Notes: generated by a model not told the origin, from the letters alone. 64,000 nucleotides of DNA from CAVOGJ01 sp963695405 (GCA_963695405.1 CAVOGJ010000003.1:1-64000); one strand, 5' to 3'; positions 8,494-18,193 are shown, numbered from the stretch's first letter. Numbers and translations are program-made.

Positions 8494-9711
8494 CTATCTC
8501 ACTTCTGACCGAGATCGCAACAGCACCCGTAGCGACAGACGCTCGCCGTCCCGGTAAATGGTCAGCGGAACTTCACGTTCCACAGGCGTCATGCCGACGA
8601 GGTTGATGAGGTGGCTATCGTTTTCGACATCATGGCCGTCAAACGAGAGGACCACATCCCCCGGCCGAATCCCAGCAGATTCTGCCGGCGAGGCAAGGGT
8701 GACGGAAGAAACGCGGGAGCCCGGGTAAGGCAGCAGGCCCAATCGAGAGGCTTCGTCCGATCCGTATTGGCTGTCGAGTTGGACCCCCAGAAATCCGCGC
8801 ACTAGTTTGCCATCGCGTACCAGTCTGGTCGCGACTTCTGTCGCGAGATTGATGGGGATGGAAAACCCGATCCCCTCGTTGCCACCCGAATTACTTGCGA
8901 TTGCCGTGTTAATCCCAATCACTTCACCCCGCAAATTGATCAGAGGACCGCCACTATTGCCGGGATTGATGGCGGCGTCGGTTTGGATAAAGTCCTGAAT
9001 CCGCACCGTTTCGTCTCCCAAAATCAAGTCCCGCCGCCCTTTGGCGCTAATGATACCGTGCGTGACCGAGTGGTTCAGACCAAAGGGGCTGCCAAATGCC
9101 AGCACAAAATCGCCAACTTCGGCCGTGCCACTGTCTCCCAGCCGCGCGGGGACCAAGTTCTGCTCCCGTACCGCCAGGACCGCAATATCGGTCGCCTCGT
9201 CGGACCACCGATCTGTCGCATGAATTGTCCGACCGTCGGACAGCTGGAGATAGATGCGGTCGAGGTCCGCATTCTGGATCACGTGACGATTCGTGAGGAT
9301 GACGGTTCGACCATGGATCACTACCAGTGCGCCGGCGCCCGCTTCTTCAATGACGCCGTCCTCCGAATTCGTGGCGGACCCTTCGAAGCGCTCTTGTTCG
9401 CCTGTCGATTCAGCTACCCGCTTCCAAGCCTGAATGTGGACCACCGAAGGGCGTACCAGTTCAATCGCTGTGCGGAGAATCCGCCCGTTTGTCTCGACGA
9501 CGTCCACACGACGAGACAGCTCGGCATACAGCCGATCGCGAGCCGGCAGGTCGAATCTGGGCCGCGATGCCGGAAGGGGCGTTTGCGTGGACTGTGGAAC
9601 GGCTTCGTCGGCTGCCACTTCAGGGACCCCTGCCGGGGCAAACCTGGCCGCACAAAGGTAGAAAAGCGTCAGTAGCAGCCACCCGCTCGTGGCGTCTCGA
9701 AAGCGTCGCAT
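8494..9711 (-). CDS. HtrA/DegP-like serine protease with PDZ domain
   Basis: A 405-residue exported protease. An N-terminal signal or anchor (about residues 8-28) is followed by a linker and a trypsin-like domain with all three catalytic residues: His143 (LTNRHVIQ), Asp175 (ATDIAVL) and Ser253 (GNSGGPL). A single PDZ domain occupies roughly 295-400, with FLGVQL and ESAGIRPGDVVLSFDG. Known: HtrA proteases degrade or refold misfolded envelope proteins. The ATG at 9711 has a strong upstream AAGGAGA. The frame continues upstream, but that part is antisense-like noise over the dksA gene. It lies 121 bases downstream of dksA on the same strand. Confidence 0.92.
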   Translation of the reverse strand: MRRFRDATSGWLLLTLFYLCAARFAPAGVPEVAADEAVPQSTQTPLPASRPRFDLPARDRLYAELSRRVDVVETNGRILRTAIELVRPSVVHIQAWKRVAESTGEQERFEGSATNSEDGVIEEAGAGALVVIHGRTVILTNRHVIQNADLDRIYLQLSDGRTIHATDRWSDEATDIAVLAVREQNLVPARLGDSGTAEVGDFVLAFGSPFGLNHSVTHGIISAKGRRDLILGDETVRIQDFIQTDAAINPGNSGGPLINLRGEVIGINTAIASNSGGNEGIGFSIPINLATEVATRLVRDGKLVRGFLGVQLDSQYGSDEASRLGLLPYPGSRVSSVTLASPAESAGIRPGDVVLSFDGHDVENDSHLINLVGMTPVEREVPLTIYRDGERLSLRVLLRSRSEVR

Positions 9712-9832
9712 CCGTGACTCTCCTTCTTCCCGTCCTTGGGATCCGCGTGTCAACGTTCTACCGCGAAGAATCGCCCGGGGGTGCTTCTCGGAAGCCAACC
9801 CTGGCATCGTCGTTGTCGTTGCTGGGGGTTGG

Positions 9833-10270
9833 TCAGACCTCCACATCAGAGTAGGCCGAATCATCCCCCATGCCGGTATCCAGGATCTTGGACCAATCGA
9901 CTCCCGCGGCCGATTTGAGCCCTTGCTGTTCGAGTTTTCGCTGGCAGCCGATGCAACAGGTGGCATACGGCAAGGCCTGCAGACGGGCCAGCGGAATCTT
10001 GCCTTCGCAGCCCTCACACTCGCCAAACGTTCCCTTTCGCATGCGGTCGAGGGCGGCTTCAATATTGACCAGCTCTCGGCTCTCCACTTCAGCCAACTGC
10101 GAGCTGATCTCGTCTTGGGCCGCGTCGAGTGCGAAATCCGCGACGTCACCCGAGTTTTGCTCGCGCAGTTCTTTCAGCGAACTTAAATCGCCATCCAGTG
10201 CCTTGCGCAGAGCGTCTCGGCGGACAATTAATACTTCTCTCAGTTTTGCCAATGTGTCTTTGCGTGCCAT
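9833..10270 (-). CDS. DksA/TraR-family zinc-finger regulator
   Basis: A 145-residue protein with a long N-terminal coiled coil and a C-terminal zinc finger (C85-x2-C88 and a CCxxC cluster ending at C109; ECEGCEGKIPLARLQALPYA). The acidic coiled-coil tip reads DVADFALDAAQDE. Known: DksA binds in the RNA polymerase secondary channel and modulates transcription with ppGpp. The frame is open 53 codons further upstream, but the ATG at 10270 has GAGGTGG before it and starts the family-like MARKDTLAKLRE. The stop is followed after 121 bases by the HtrA gene. Confidence 0.88.
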   Translation of the reverse strand: MARKDTLAKLREVLIVRRDALRKALDGDLSSLKELREQNSGDVADFALDAAQDEISSQLAEVESRELVNIEAALDRMRKGTFGECEGCEGKIPLARLQALPYATCCIGCQRKLEQQGLKSAAGVDWSKILDTGMGDDSAYSDVEV

Positions 10271-10804
10271 GAACCACCTCTGATCGGCAAGGGCGCTGCC
10301 CCTCTCGTTGTTTGCCCGCTCCGTGTGAAACCAAGGCCTCCTATCGCCTGGCGATCCCGGCCATTGCCGAGTCTCGCAACTATAGTACGCAGCTTGGTGC
10401 TGGCAGGGATCGGAACTCTCCTTTCCCACAAAAACCGAGATTCGAGTGCGATCGTAACGTGTTTGCCATTCTTGAGTTAGTGACTCGCTCGCCGTGGCGG
10501 AATCCCGACGACTCGTTTCAGGACAATTACCCGCAGCCTTCGCCGGATCGATATTCTCGCCCTAACCGGCAATAACAGCCTCATGGTTCATCGACATCCA
10601 AGCCGCCAAATTGCAGTCCAATTTTGCGGACCATCCTGTCGGCTACGTAACAACTTGGCAGTTTGAGGGTTACGCAAGGGGCTCTTTCTTTGACGCCGGT
10701 CGAACCATGAGCTAAATGCCTCTGTGTGTCGGCTCGCCTCTGCCTGCGTGGTGCGCGCCCGACGAATTGAATATTGGCCATTACCTTTCCGAGAATTACT
10801 TGCC
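10271..10804. other. Intergenic region between dksA-like and FHA-like genes
   Basis: A divergent spacer of 534 bases that must carry the promoters of both flanking genes. No convincing gene, hairpin or riboswitch was seen. Short open frames on both strands are Arg/Ser-rich and lack ribosome binding sites. Confidence 0.5.
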
Positions 10805-13258
10805 ATGTTGACGACTACTCCCAAAGACCGCAATCGAGACGAATTCCAGTCTTTGCTAGGTGGAGATGTCGGCCGAATGCTACTGGAGGTACGTCTGCAA
10901 GACGCCTCGCAGTTGGTCTCGATCACGGGCCCCAAGGCGGTTGTCGGCAGTGCGCCGCATTGCGATATCCGCCTGGCAAGCAACCTGGCTCAGCCCGTCG
11001 AGGTCATCATCCTCCGGGGCGCCTCAAGTACCACCGTGCGTCGTTGGTCTGCCGAGGCACTCTTGAACGGCAACCCGTTTGAGGACGCCACACTCTGCCA
11101 AGGAGACATTTTGTCCTGCGGTCAACTCACCCTGGAGGTGATCGCGGACTCGCATTCCGACGATCTTGATGACGCGGCCGCCACGGGTGACGAGCCGCAT
11201 CGGATGGCGCCAATGACCGCCGAAACCGAGTCCATCGATGAACTGAGTTTCGGTCCGGACGGTAAGGCCCCAGCCGACCTGAACACGCATGGAGATCAAG
11301 CGACCGTCGAAGATGCCGCGCCCAGCGATCGCCACGATGACGACCTGTTCGCCGAACTGCGAGCATCCCTATTGCCGGGCGATGAAAGTCCGCCGGAAGT
11401 TGCACCTTTGGACAGCCTCACCGGAAATTTTGACCCAGCCAAAGTCGACTGGAACGACGGCGAAGGAACCAAGACGGAGGCTTCGGATCCATCTGACGAA
11501 CGGACTTTATTTGACACCGACGATGAGCCGAAGGGTGAGAACGACCTCCAGGCCCACTCGATCAGCGAAGACCCTTTCGAGTCCTTGCAGCGGCGACTCG
11601 ATGAGGCTGTCCGCGAGGCGCACGAAAAGGACCGTGTGCCATACGATGTGGAAAATTTATCCACTGATTTTGTGAGCGACAGTCCGCTCGACGCAACGAC
11701 CGAGAGCTCGGACCAGCAACCGCTATTGGACACCGATGGGGAGGGAGCGGTCAATTCCGAAACCAGCCACCTGCCGGACGATGACGTGACGGCCCAGGTA
11801 GGTGTCGATGTCCCTGCCGACGAGCTCTCGCTGGAAACAACGCATGCTCATGCCGACGCAGACGCACGACCTTACGCCGAAAACGAGGAAGGTGTCGATC
11901 CACTGACCGCCGCCGAGGACGATTCGACGTGGGGTGACTCCAGCGGTCTCGCGTTCGCCATCCATGGACTGCAAGACGCTGGCGAAGCGTCGGAACCTGC
12001 GAATGACGAGGCGGCGGACCGGCCAGACGTCGAGGCGGTCGAGCCCCTGATCGATATCGAACTCTACGAGGAAAGTGATGCCCCCTGGGGGATGCCCACT
12101 GGTGAGGGCGAGTTGACCATCGATGAACAGCAAGCCGACTCGAGCACCGAGGAACCGGTGTCTGCGGTGAGCGACGACGGGGTTTACCTATCGAAAGACG
12201 GAGAGACCGACTTGCTGCCTGACGAGGCCGCCTACGTCGCGGCGGACGAAGAGGTGTCTACGTCACCCGATGATGCGGATGATCCTGGGGGGTATCAAGA
12301 GGCTTATGACCCGTCCGATGAAGCATTCGAGTTCGAGACCGCCAACGAGGATGATCACTACAGCGAACGAAACGAAGAGACCGACGATCCGTACGCCGAA
12401 CACACCGAAGCGTCCGAGCTAGAATACGCTTACGCAGATGAAGTCGCCTACGACGCCGGTGATATGGCAGAGAATGCCACGCCCGAGACAGAGGCCTGTG
12501 TTCTCGCGGATGAATCGCACGAATACGCCGATGAGGATTCCACGGATTGGGGGAACAGCAGTGACACCGAAGAGGCAACTGCCTGGAGCGAAGATAATTA
12601 CGAGGAAGATGAGCAGGAGCCACAACCGCCGATCGCCTACTTTGATGAAACCGAAGAAGAGCGGGCCGCTGCGACTCATGCCGAGCCGTCTGAAGACGGA
12701 TCGATCGAGGACTACATGCGAAAGTTGCTGGAGCGCGTCGGCACAGAACCGAACGGGACGGGTCCACCCGAAGTCGTCACACGGACCAAGGCCGCCACAA
12801 AAACTTCCGATCACGAGAACGCTGACGCGTTGAAAAAGACGAAAACGTCGCAATGGCCGCTGGCAAAGACAAAGAGCATGCCGGAACGCATCACCGATCT
12901 CGCGGCCATGCGAGAACTCGCCAACGAGTCAGCGCGGACAGCGATTTCCCAACATACCGCCACGCAACATCAGGACATCGCCCGGAATAAGCTCTTTTCG
13001 GCCGCCGCGCTTGGTTTGGGCAGCGCCATTCTCTTGATCCTTTCGCATTTGCGAGCCAACCTACTGCTGTTCGCCGGCATCATGCTGCTCGGCGTGGCCA
13101 TCCACTCCGTACTGCAAGGTCTTAAATCGACCGTGGTCACGACCGGACTCTCCGGCAAGCGGAAGCCGCGTCGTCGCAAGAAGACGAAGTCGGTGCGATC
13201 GCCCAAAATGCGGCAGCAGGCAGGGAAAAAGCGACAGCAAGGGGAACCGCTGGCGTAA
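10805..13258 (+). CDS. Large acidic protein with FHA-like N-terminus and C-terminal membrane anchor
   Basis: An 817-residue protein of unusual build. Residues about 25-115 look like an FHA-type beta-sandwich (VSITGPKAVVGSAPHCDIRLAS, then VRRWSAEALLNGNPF and LCQGDILSCGQLTLEV), though the canonical phosphothreonine-binding SxxH/N pair is not clear. Residues about 120-640 are a long, highly acidic, low-complexity region rich in Asp, Glu, Ala, Ser and Thr. Near the C-terminus are two closely spaced membrane segments (AAALGLGSAILLILSHL and LLLFAGIMLLGVAIHSVL), followed by a strongly basic tail (KRKPRRRKKTK). Start ATG at 10805; an upstream extension is unlikely. Inference: a membrane-anchored scaffold with a cytoplasmic recognition domain. 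No function was recognised. Confidence 0.8.
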   Translation: MLTTTPKDRNRDEFQSLLGGDVGRMLLEVRLQDASQLVSITGPKAVVGSAPHCDIRLASNLAQPVEVIILRGASSTTVRRWSAEALLNGNPFEDATLCQGDILSCGQLTLEVIADSHSDDLDDAAATGDEPHRMAPMTAETESIDELSFGPDGKAPADLNTHGDQATVEDAAPSDRHDDDLFAELRASLLPGDESPPEVAPLDSLTGNFDPAKVDWNDGEGTKTEASDPSDERTLFDTDDEPKGENDLQAHSISEDPFESLQRRLDEAVREAHEKDRVPYDVENLSTDFVSDSPLDATTESSDQQPLLDTDGEGAVNSETSHLPDDDVTAQVGVDVPADELSLETTHAHADADARPYAENEEGVDPLTAAEDDSTWGDSSGLAFAIHGLQDAGEASEPANDEAADRPDVEAVEPLIDIELYEESDAPWGMPTGEGELTIDEQQADSSTEEPVSAVSDDGVYLSKDGETDLLPDEAAYVAADEEVSTSPDDADDPGGYQEAYDPSDEAFEFETANEDDHYSERNEETDDPYAEHTEASELEYAYADEVAYDAGDMAENATPETEACVLADESHEYADEDSTDWGNSSDTEEATAWSEDNYEEDEQEPQPPIAYFDETEEERAAATHAEPSEDGSIEDYMRKLLERVGTEPNGTGPPEVVTRTKAATKTSDHENADALKKTKTSQWPLAKTKSMPERITDLAAMRELANESARTAISQHTATQHQDIARNKLFSAAALGLGSAILLILSHLRANLLLFAGIMLLGVAIHSVLQGLKSTVVTTGLSGKRKPRRRKKTKSVRSPKMRQQAGKKRQQGEPLA

Positions 13259-13315
13259 TTCCGTCCTTTACCGACCTCTGGGAGGTGCTCGGCTTCCACC
13301 TGGGGATGTCAGGGG

Positions 13316-14329
13316 CTAGAAACCACGTGCGATGCACACATCCTCGAAATCGCGGAGATGGTAGTTGATGCCGACATAATCGAGGACGCGGCAGAGGCCG
13401 CGTAGTGCGACCCCGAATCCGTCAGGGCCGCTGAATCCACCGAACTGCCCGCCACCTTTGACGTGGGGCTCGAGATCGACAAACACCCCCGGGATGCCGC
13501 GTCGCTTGAGAGTCGCTTCCAGCGTCGGAATTTCGCTGCGGAAATCTCGCAGAATCAGCTCGTGGGCACCGTCGCCCACATCGGCCGGCACAAAATGCCT
13601 CAAGGCCTCCTCATCCACGTGGGCTTGGCGCTTGACTGGCTTCGGGTTGCGAAAGTCCTTAATGTGCAACCAGCCTAAACCGGGCTTCATCGCCAGGTAC
13701 TGTTCGAAAAGCTCGGCTTGCGTAAAGCCTTGCGTCAGGATGTTGGCGGCGTCAAAAATCAGCACGAGCGCCGGATGATTCACCTGCCGATGAATTTCCG
13801 CAAGCAGCTGCCCCGTATGGCCCACGAGGTTGGCCTCGACTTCCAGACCAAACGTCAAATCGCTGCGATGAGCCATCTCGGCGATTTGCCCCAACTGGTC
13901 GACAGCCTGCGGGAGGTGCTCCTCGGGTGACGATCCCTGGGGAGGGTAAAACGAAAAACCGCGAATCAATTTGGCACCAAAGGCGTGGGCCCGTTCGCAC
14001 GCGACGGCGACATCGCGCTCGAGATACGTCGGAAACGGCACGAACTTGTTGTCCGTTCCGTCGTCGACATCTAGCAATTTAACTTTCCCAATTGGCGAAC
14101 CGATGGAGGAGACATCCAGTCCGTATTCATGCTGCAGATGACGAATTTTGTGAATCTCCGACTTCGTCAGTTGCATCACATTCTTAACGCCGTGTCCCAC
14201 GTCAATAAATCGAATGCTATAGAACTGCAAACCTAACGCCGCGAACGCCGCGAATTGCTGCGTGGCCGTTTTGTCATTGGCGGCTTCGTCGGCGAAACCA
14301 CTGAGAATTACGCTGGCTTGTTGCGGCAT
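13316..14329 (-). CDS. TIM-barrel sugar phosphate isomerase/epimerase
   Basis: A 337-residue protein of the xylose-isomerase-like TIM-barrel family. Visible barrel elements include LSGFADEA near the start, GLDVSSIGSPIGK, GAKLIRGFSFYPP, FGLEVEAN, LVLIFDAANIL, GLGWLHIKDF and FVDLEPH, which supply the metal-binding Glu, Asp and His positions. Known: members isomerise or epimerise free or phosphorylated sugars; substrate is not predictable. The ATG at 14329 gives the family start; the open frame extends 55 codons further, but that part is low complexity and has no ribosome binding site. No signal peptide, so cytoplasmic. Confidence 0.85.
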   Translation of the reverse strand: MPQQASVILSGFADEAANDKTATQQFAAFAALGLQFYSIRFIDVGHGVKNVMQLTKSEIHKIRHLQHEYGLDVSSIGSPIGKVKLLDVDDGTDNKFVPFPTYLERDVAVACERAHAFGAKLIRGFSFYPPQGSSPEEHLPQAVDQLGQIAEMAHRSDLTFGLEVEANLVGHTGQLLAEIHRQVNHPALVLIFDAANILTQGFTQAELFEQYLAMKPGLGWLHIKDFRNPKPVKRQAHVDEEALRHFVPADVGDGAHELILRDFRSEIPTLEATLKRRGIPGVFVDLEPHVKGGGQFGGFSGPDGFGVALRGLCRVLDYVGINYHLRDFEDVCIARGF

Positions 14330-14517
14330 CGAGTTGCTTTCACGGTTGAGCCCGAACGGCGAATCGGGCAACAAGCGAGCTCTTGGCAGGCTGGCCCTGA
14401 TGCACCCGAGGGGCGAGGTTGATCGACAATCCGCTGTGTCGCTTGCTGGTGGTGCCGCCAGGGGCCAGGGGCCGCCGTTGGTCGCCAACTTCATCGACTT
14501 CCGAAATGAATGCGGGA

Positions 14518-14871
14518 CTACTTGCAGTATTCGACGGTAATCGTCGAACGCAATCCACCCCGCGGAGTAAATGCAGCGACGAGCTTCATCGAACGGGGTT
14601 GCGTGACCGCAACCAAATCATCCAAGATCCGATTCGTCACATGCTCGTAAAATATGCCCTCGTTGCGAAACCTTTGCAGGTACATCTTGAGACTCTTTAG
14701 TTCCACGCAACGCTCGTCAGGCACGTAGCTGAGCGTCAGCGTGCCAAAATCAGGCTGACCTGTCTTAGGACAGACTGAAGTGAACTCAGGGCATGTCGTT
14801 TCGATGATATAATCACGTTGCGGAAACTGGTTCTCGAACGTATCTAGCGTTTTGCGAAAATTATCGGTCAA
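14518..14871 (-). CDS. queF: NADPH-dependent 7-cyano-7-deazaguanine reductase
   Basis: Short, YkvM-type QueF of about 117 residues, which reduces preQ0 to preQ1 in queuosine synthesis. CPEFTSVCPKTGQPDF contains the catalytic Cys (about residue 34) and Asp (about 41), and KSLKMYLQRFRNEGIF is the NADPH-contact region. The frame extends upstream over queE. Two starts fit: TTG at 14871, with AGGAG eight bases before it, and ATG at 14901, without a Shine-Dalgarno; the TTG is preferred. It is transcribed divergently from queE, 102 bases apart, sharing a promoter region for the same pathway. Confidence 0.92.
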   Translation of the reverse strand: MTDNFRKTLDTFENQFPQRDYIIETTCPEFTSVCPKTGQPDFGTLTLSYVPDERCVELKSLKMYLQRFRNEGIFYEHVTNRILDDLVAVTQPRSMKLVAAFTPRGGLRSTITVEYCK

Positions 14872-14973
14872 TGCTGGTGCTCCTATCTGCAAGGACCCCA
14901 TTCTGGCATGATGGCACGGTCCCTCCAAGGGGCGGATCGACATCTTGCCCCACGATCCACGGTGCGGCCAACC

Positions 14974-15660
14974 ATGAAAGTCGCTGAAATCTACCGATCG
15001 ATTCAGGGCGAAGGCCGTTTGACGGGAACGGAAAGCGTGTTCGTGCGAGCCAGCGGCTGCAACCTTCGATGTAACTACTGCGATACACCATTTGCCTCGT
15101 GGAATCCCGAGGGACTCGATCTGTCGGTCGACGACGTCCTGCAGCAAGTGCTCTCCCTCGACGTTCGACACGTTGTCCTCACCGGCGGAGAGCCAATGCT
15201 GTTTTCCGAACTCATTCCCCTCTGCCAGCAATTGCGGGAAGCCGGGCGGCACATCACCATCGAAACCGCCGGAACACTCTATTTGCCTCTCGAATGCGAT
15301 TTGCTGTCGATCAGCCCCAAGACCAGCAATTCGGCACCCAACGTCCGGGAACATCCCCAGTGGCATGAACGGCATGAGCGGACGCGACATGCGCCACAGG
15401 TGATTCGCCAATTGATTGCCGAGCATCCCTATCAGATCAAGTTCGTCGTGGCGACCCCAGCCGACCTGCGCGAGATTGAAAATTACCTGCTGGCATTTCC
15501 CGAAATCGACCGTCGCCATGTCCTCCTCATGCCCGAAGGGACTGCGACGGCGAGACTCGACGCAGTGGCCGATTGGCTGGCCCCCCTGTGCGACCAACTG
15601 GGACTCGCGTTCTGCCCACGCCACCATATCGGCTGGTTCGGCTTGACCCGCGGCACGTGA
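14974..15660 (+). CDS. queE: 7-carboxy-7-deazaguanine synthase, radical SAM
   Basis: A 228-residue radical-SAM enzyme that makes CDG from carboxytetrahydropterin in the queuosine pathway. The cluster motif is C29-x3-C33-x2-C36 (CNLRCNYCDT), preceded by the family's EIYRSIQGEG. LTGGEPML is the SAM-contact motif, and LSISPKTSNS is typical of QueE. The ATG at 14974 starts MKVAEIYRSIQGEG, as expected. Divergent from queF; queG, the last step of the pathway, lies about 4 kb downstream. Confidence 0.93.
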   Translation: MKVAEIYRSIQGEGRLTGTESVFVRASGCNLRCNYCDTPFASWNPEGLDLSVDDVLQQVLSLDVRHVVLTGGEPMLFSELIPLCQQLREAGRHITIETAGTLYLPLECDLLSISPKTSNSAPNVREHPQWHERHERTRHAPQVIRQLIAEHPYQIKFVVATPADLREIENYLLAFPEIDRRHVLLMPEGTATARLDAVADWLAPLCDQLGLAFCPRHHIGWFGLTRGT

Positions 15661-15993
15661 CGCCTGGCCCAAATACCTCGACATCGGTCGGGCAGTTTTC
15701 GACCTTTCCCGAAGAATTCGAGTTGATTCAGACGCGGGACCTGACTAGCATAATCGTTCCGAGGTAGATCCACCGGAAAGGCTCAATTTCAGCCGCCGGA
15801 AAACCGAACTCGGTAGAGGCGAAGACAAGAGAAGACAAGAACGACATCTACCCGGTCGGCATGACGACCGGTTGTGGGCGGTCGCGAACATCGGCCGATC
15901 CGAGTGGGGAGTCCCTGCTGGACCTCCACCTGCACCCTACTGGACGTGATTTGGATACCTTTACCTACCTTTACTTATTTTGGGAGTGACAAG
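15661..15993. other. Intergenic region downstream of queE
   Basis: A 333-base spacer. It contains an imperfect tandem gaagacaaga repeat near 15823-15840 and a short inverted repeat CCGGTCG-GCATGA-CGACCGG (15852-15871) without a T run. No gene was recognised. The 3' part holds the Shine-Dalgarno GGGAG of the next gene. Confidence 0.45.
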
Positions 15994-16272
15994 ATGGGCT
16001 CGTACCATGCGACCTGGGAGGACGAAGAGAACAACCGCCAGATCCAGTTTTCCGTGGATTATACCGCGGAAAACGGATCGATTGAGATCACGGCCATCAC
16101 TCCCTCCAAGATCTCATTCATCTGCCCGGAAACCAACACCTGCCACCGAGCCGTCGGCGTCCACACCCAGGGAGGGCGCTCGTTGCTGGCCAAGCACCTC
16201 CGCGCCAAAGCCGAGCTGGACCGTTTGGCCAACGAAATTGCCGATCGGACGCAGGAAACGGCCACGGTGTAG
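15994..16272 (+). CDS. Small conserved-looking soluble protein, unknown function
   Basis: A 92-residue protein starting MGSYHATWEDEEN, with a GGGAG ribosome binding site at good spacing before the ATG at 15994. It has a predicted beta-rich front half (IQFSVDYTAENGSIEITAITPSKISFIC) with two Cys (ICPETNTCHRA), and a helical, charged C-terminal half (LLAKHLRAKAELDRLANEIA). No signal peptide or membrane segment. I do not recognise a named domain. The composition and strong start suggest a real gene. Confidence 0.65.
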   Translation: MGSYHATWEDEENNRQIQFSVDYTAENGSIEITAITPSKISFICPETNTCHRAVGVHTQGGRSLLAKHLRAKAELDRLANEIADRTQETATV

Positions 16273-16360
16273 CACGGTCCGTGGCGGGCCGCTGGCATGA
16301 AGGTGACTTCTCCGGAAGACGATCACGCCAGGCGGTTCGGCACACGGGCAACCTGCTGCC

Positions 16361-17398
16361 TTAGAGGCTCCGGGGAAAGAAATCCCTTACCAGACGATAA
16401 AATTCGTCTGGTGTTTGGAGATTCGCAACTTGTTTGCGAAATTCCCGCGCTCCCGGTCTGCCTTGAGCGTAATTGCAGGCGAATTTTCGCATCAGCAGCG
16501 TCCCTTTATCGGGCCCGAATCGTCTGAGCACAAGTTCGTAGTGTCGGAGCATGCAGTCTCGCTGTTCCTCGAGCGTGGGGTCCGGAGGAATCGGCTCACC
16601 CCGCAGTGCGGCCTGCGCCTGCGCGAACAACCAAGGTCGCCCCAAACAAGCACGCGCGATCATCACACCATCCACATCATATTGGCGGAATGCCTCGACA
16701 ACAGCTTCGGCCGACGCCAGGTCTCCGTTGCCTATCAGCGGGATGCGTCTCAAATGCGGCTTGATTTCCGCGATACGGTCCCAGTCGGCACTTCCCTTGA
16801 AATAGTCCGCCGCGGTGCGACCGTGCACCGTTAGCGCCGCCGCGCCGGCTTCCTCGACGACTCGAGCGATCTCGACCGCGTTGATCTGTTTGCGGTTACA
16901 GCCGAGCCGAATCTTGGCCGTCACTGGAGTGGTGCCGCACGCCTCGACGACGCGCCGAATGATGTCGAACATTCGCTCGGGGAAACGCAACAAATACGAC
17001 CCACTATGAGCCTTCTCTGTGACCTGTTTCACCGGGCAACCGAAGTTGATGTCCACCACGCTGACTTGATACTCACTGGCCAGACGATGGCCGACTTGTG
17101 CCATGACCTCCGGATCGTTGTCCCAAATTTGCACGGCGAGCGGGCGTGGTTCCGTCTTGACGCCCCACAAACGGTCCGGATGCTCCTGCTGATGGCGATC
17201 GAGCCACACGAACCCCCTGGCGTTCACCATTTCCGTGGCAAGCAGCCCGACGCCACCGAATTCACGGACCATTTGTCGAAAGGCGTAGTTAGTGAAGCCA
17301 GCCATGGGCGCCTGCAGAATGGGTGGATCGACCGTGAATGGACCGATCCGAAGCGGGCGCAATTCCAAGGGAGGGCGGGAAGGGACAGGAGATGTCAT
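16361..17398 (-). CDS. tRNA-dihydrouridine synthase
   Basis: A 345-residue FMN enzyme of the Dus family that reduces uridines in tRNA D-loops. Visible: LQAPMAGFTNYAFRQM at the N-terminus (flavin site), VVDINFGCPVKQV with the catalytic Cys, LTVHGRTAADYFKG, IPLIGNGDLAS and DGVMIARACLGRPWLF, in the order typical of the DusB subgroup. The ATG at 17398 is chosen over an upstream in-frame start because it opens MTSPVPSRPPLELRPLRIG, leading directly into the barrel. It lies 87 bases downstream of the lipoprotein gene on the same strand. Confidence 0.93.
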   Translation of the reverse strand: MTSPVPSRPPLELRPLRIGPFTVDPPILQAPMAGFTNYAFRQMVREFGGVGLLATEMVNARGFVWLDRHQQEHPDRLWGVKTEPRPLAVQIWDNDPEVMAQVGHRLASEYQVSVVDINFGCPVKQVTEKAHSGSYLLRFPERMFDIIRRVVEACGTTPVTAKIRLGCNRKQINAVEIARVVEEAGAAALTVHGRTAADYFKGSADWDRIAEIKPHLRRIPLIGNGDLASAEAVVEAFRQYDVDGVMIARACLGRPWLFAQAQAALRGEPIPPDPTLEEQRDCMLRHYELVLRRFGPDKGTLLMRKFACNYAQGRPGAREFRKQVANLQTPDEFYRLVRDFFPRSL

Positions 17399-17485
17399 GA
17401 CCTTTGCATCATGAAATCTTCGGCCCACAGCGCCAAGGGCCGACGATCGGGACCGACGCGACTTTCGCGGTCCCGGGTCTGCGGC

Positions 17486-18193
17486 CTAATGCCATTGCAG
17501 CTGGTTCCCGGGAATCGGCGGCGTGCGGTTGGCTTCCAAAGACGGCTCATAACTTGCCGCTTGAGGTTGGAGATTGCCTTCCGCTTCCATTTCTGGAAAA
17601 CAGTTGCAAGTTGCGGAGCGAGCCACCGCCGGTCGAACCGGATTGATCCTGTAAGCAGGCCCATTGGCCACAAAGGTGCCGGCGGCGGGAATCACCGCGT
17701 ACGGCTGGGAATTGCCTGGCGACACAAACTCGAGGGCGTTGGCTTGCGCCAACGAGCTGTCATAGGAAGCTGGCGGTCGATTTGATCCCTGGAACGGGGG
17801 CGCCCAGGCCAGCGTCTTGGACGGTCGGAGGTTGGCTGGCAAGGGGCGTTGCGGTGCGAAGGGAGGCTCGGAAGCGGCTGGAGCCGATTGGGCCCCGAAA
17901 TCCAGCCCGGGGCGTTCCGCGGACTCCCAGTTCTCATTCGAAGCGCCTGGCGGCAACGAAGAGGTTCGAGGCTCAGGCGGAGCCTGGTTGCTCAGCGAAG
18001 GCACCGGCTGCATGGCGGCAGGGGCGGCGGATGGGCCATTGTAATAGCCACTTCCCGCGCCAATGCTTCCGGTAGGCGGCGGTGGGATGCACTGCGTCTG
18101 GTAGGGAGTGAACGGATCAAACACGTTGGGATTGGCGCGGCAGCCCGCGAATAAGAGGATCGCGGCCAGCCAGCACATCAACTTCTTGTTCAT
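17486..18193 (-). CDS. Proline-rich lipoprotein, unknown function
   Basis: A 235-residue protein with a lipoprotein signal: MNKKLMCWLAAILLFAGC, lipobox FAGC, lipidated Cys at residue 18. The mature part is rich in Pro, Ala, Ser and Gly, predicted disordered, with no catalytic motif. A GAGGGAACG Shine-Dalgarno precedes the ATG. It is probably anchored in the envelope as a structural or spacer protein. Upstream, 369 bases separate it from another secreted-protein gene that ends in a terminator hairpin. Confidence 0.75.
   Translation of the reverse strand: MNKKLMCWLAAILLFAGCRANPNVFDPFTPYQTQCIPPPPTGSIGAGSGYYNGPSAAPAAMQPVPSLSNQAPPEPRTSSLPPGASNENWESAERPGLDFGAQSAPAASEPPFAPQRPLPANLRPSKTLAWAPPFQGSNRPPASYDSSLAQANALEFVSPGNSQPYAVIPAAGTFVANGPAYRINPVRPAVARSATCNCFPEMEAEGNLQPQAASYEPSLEANRTPPIPGNQLQWH

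Noticed and set aside
12258..12853. Minus-strand open frames inside the acidic protein gene
   Set aside because: They are the complement of Asp/Glu-rich codons, giving Arg/His/Pro-rich shadows.
14872..14973. preQ1 riboswitch between queF and queE
   Set aside because: The short divergent spacer lacks the hairpin plus A-rich tail of preQ1-I and no other class was recognisable.
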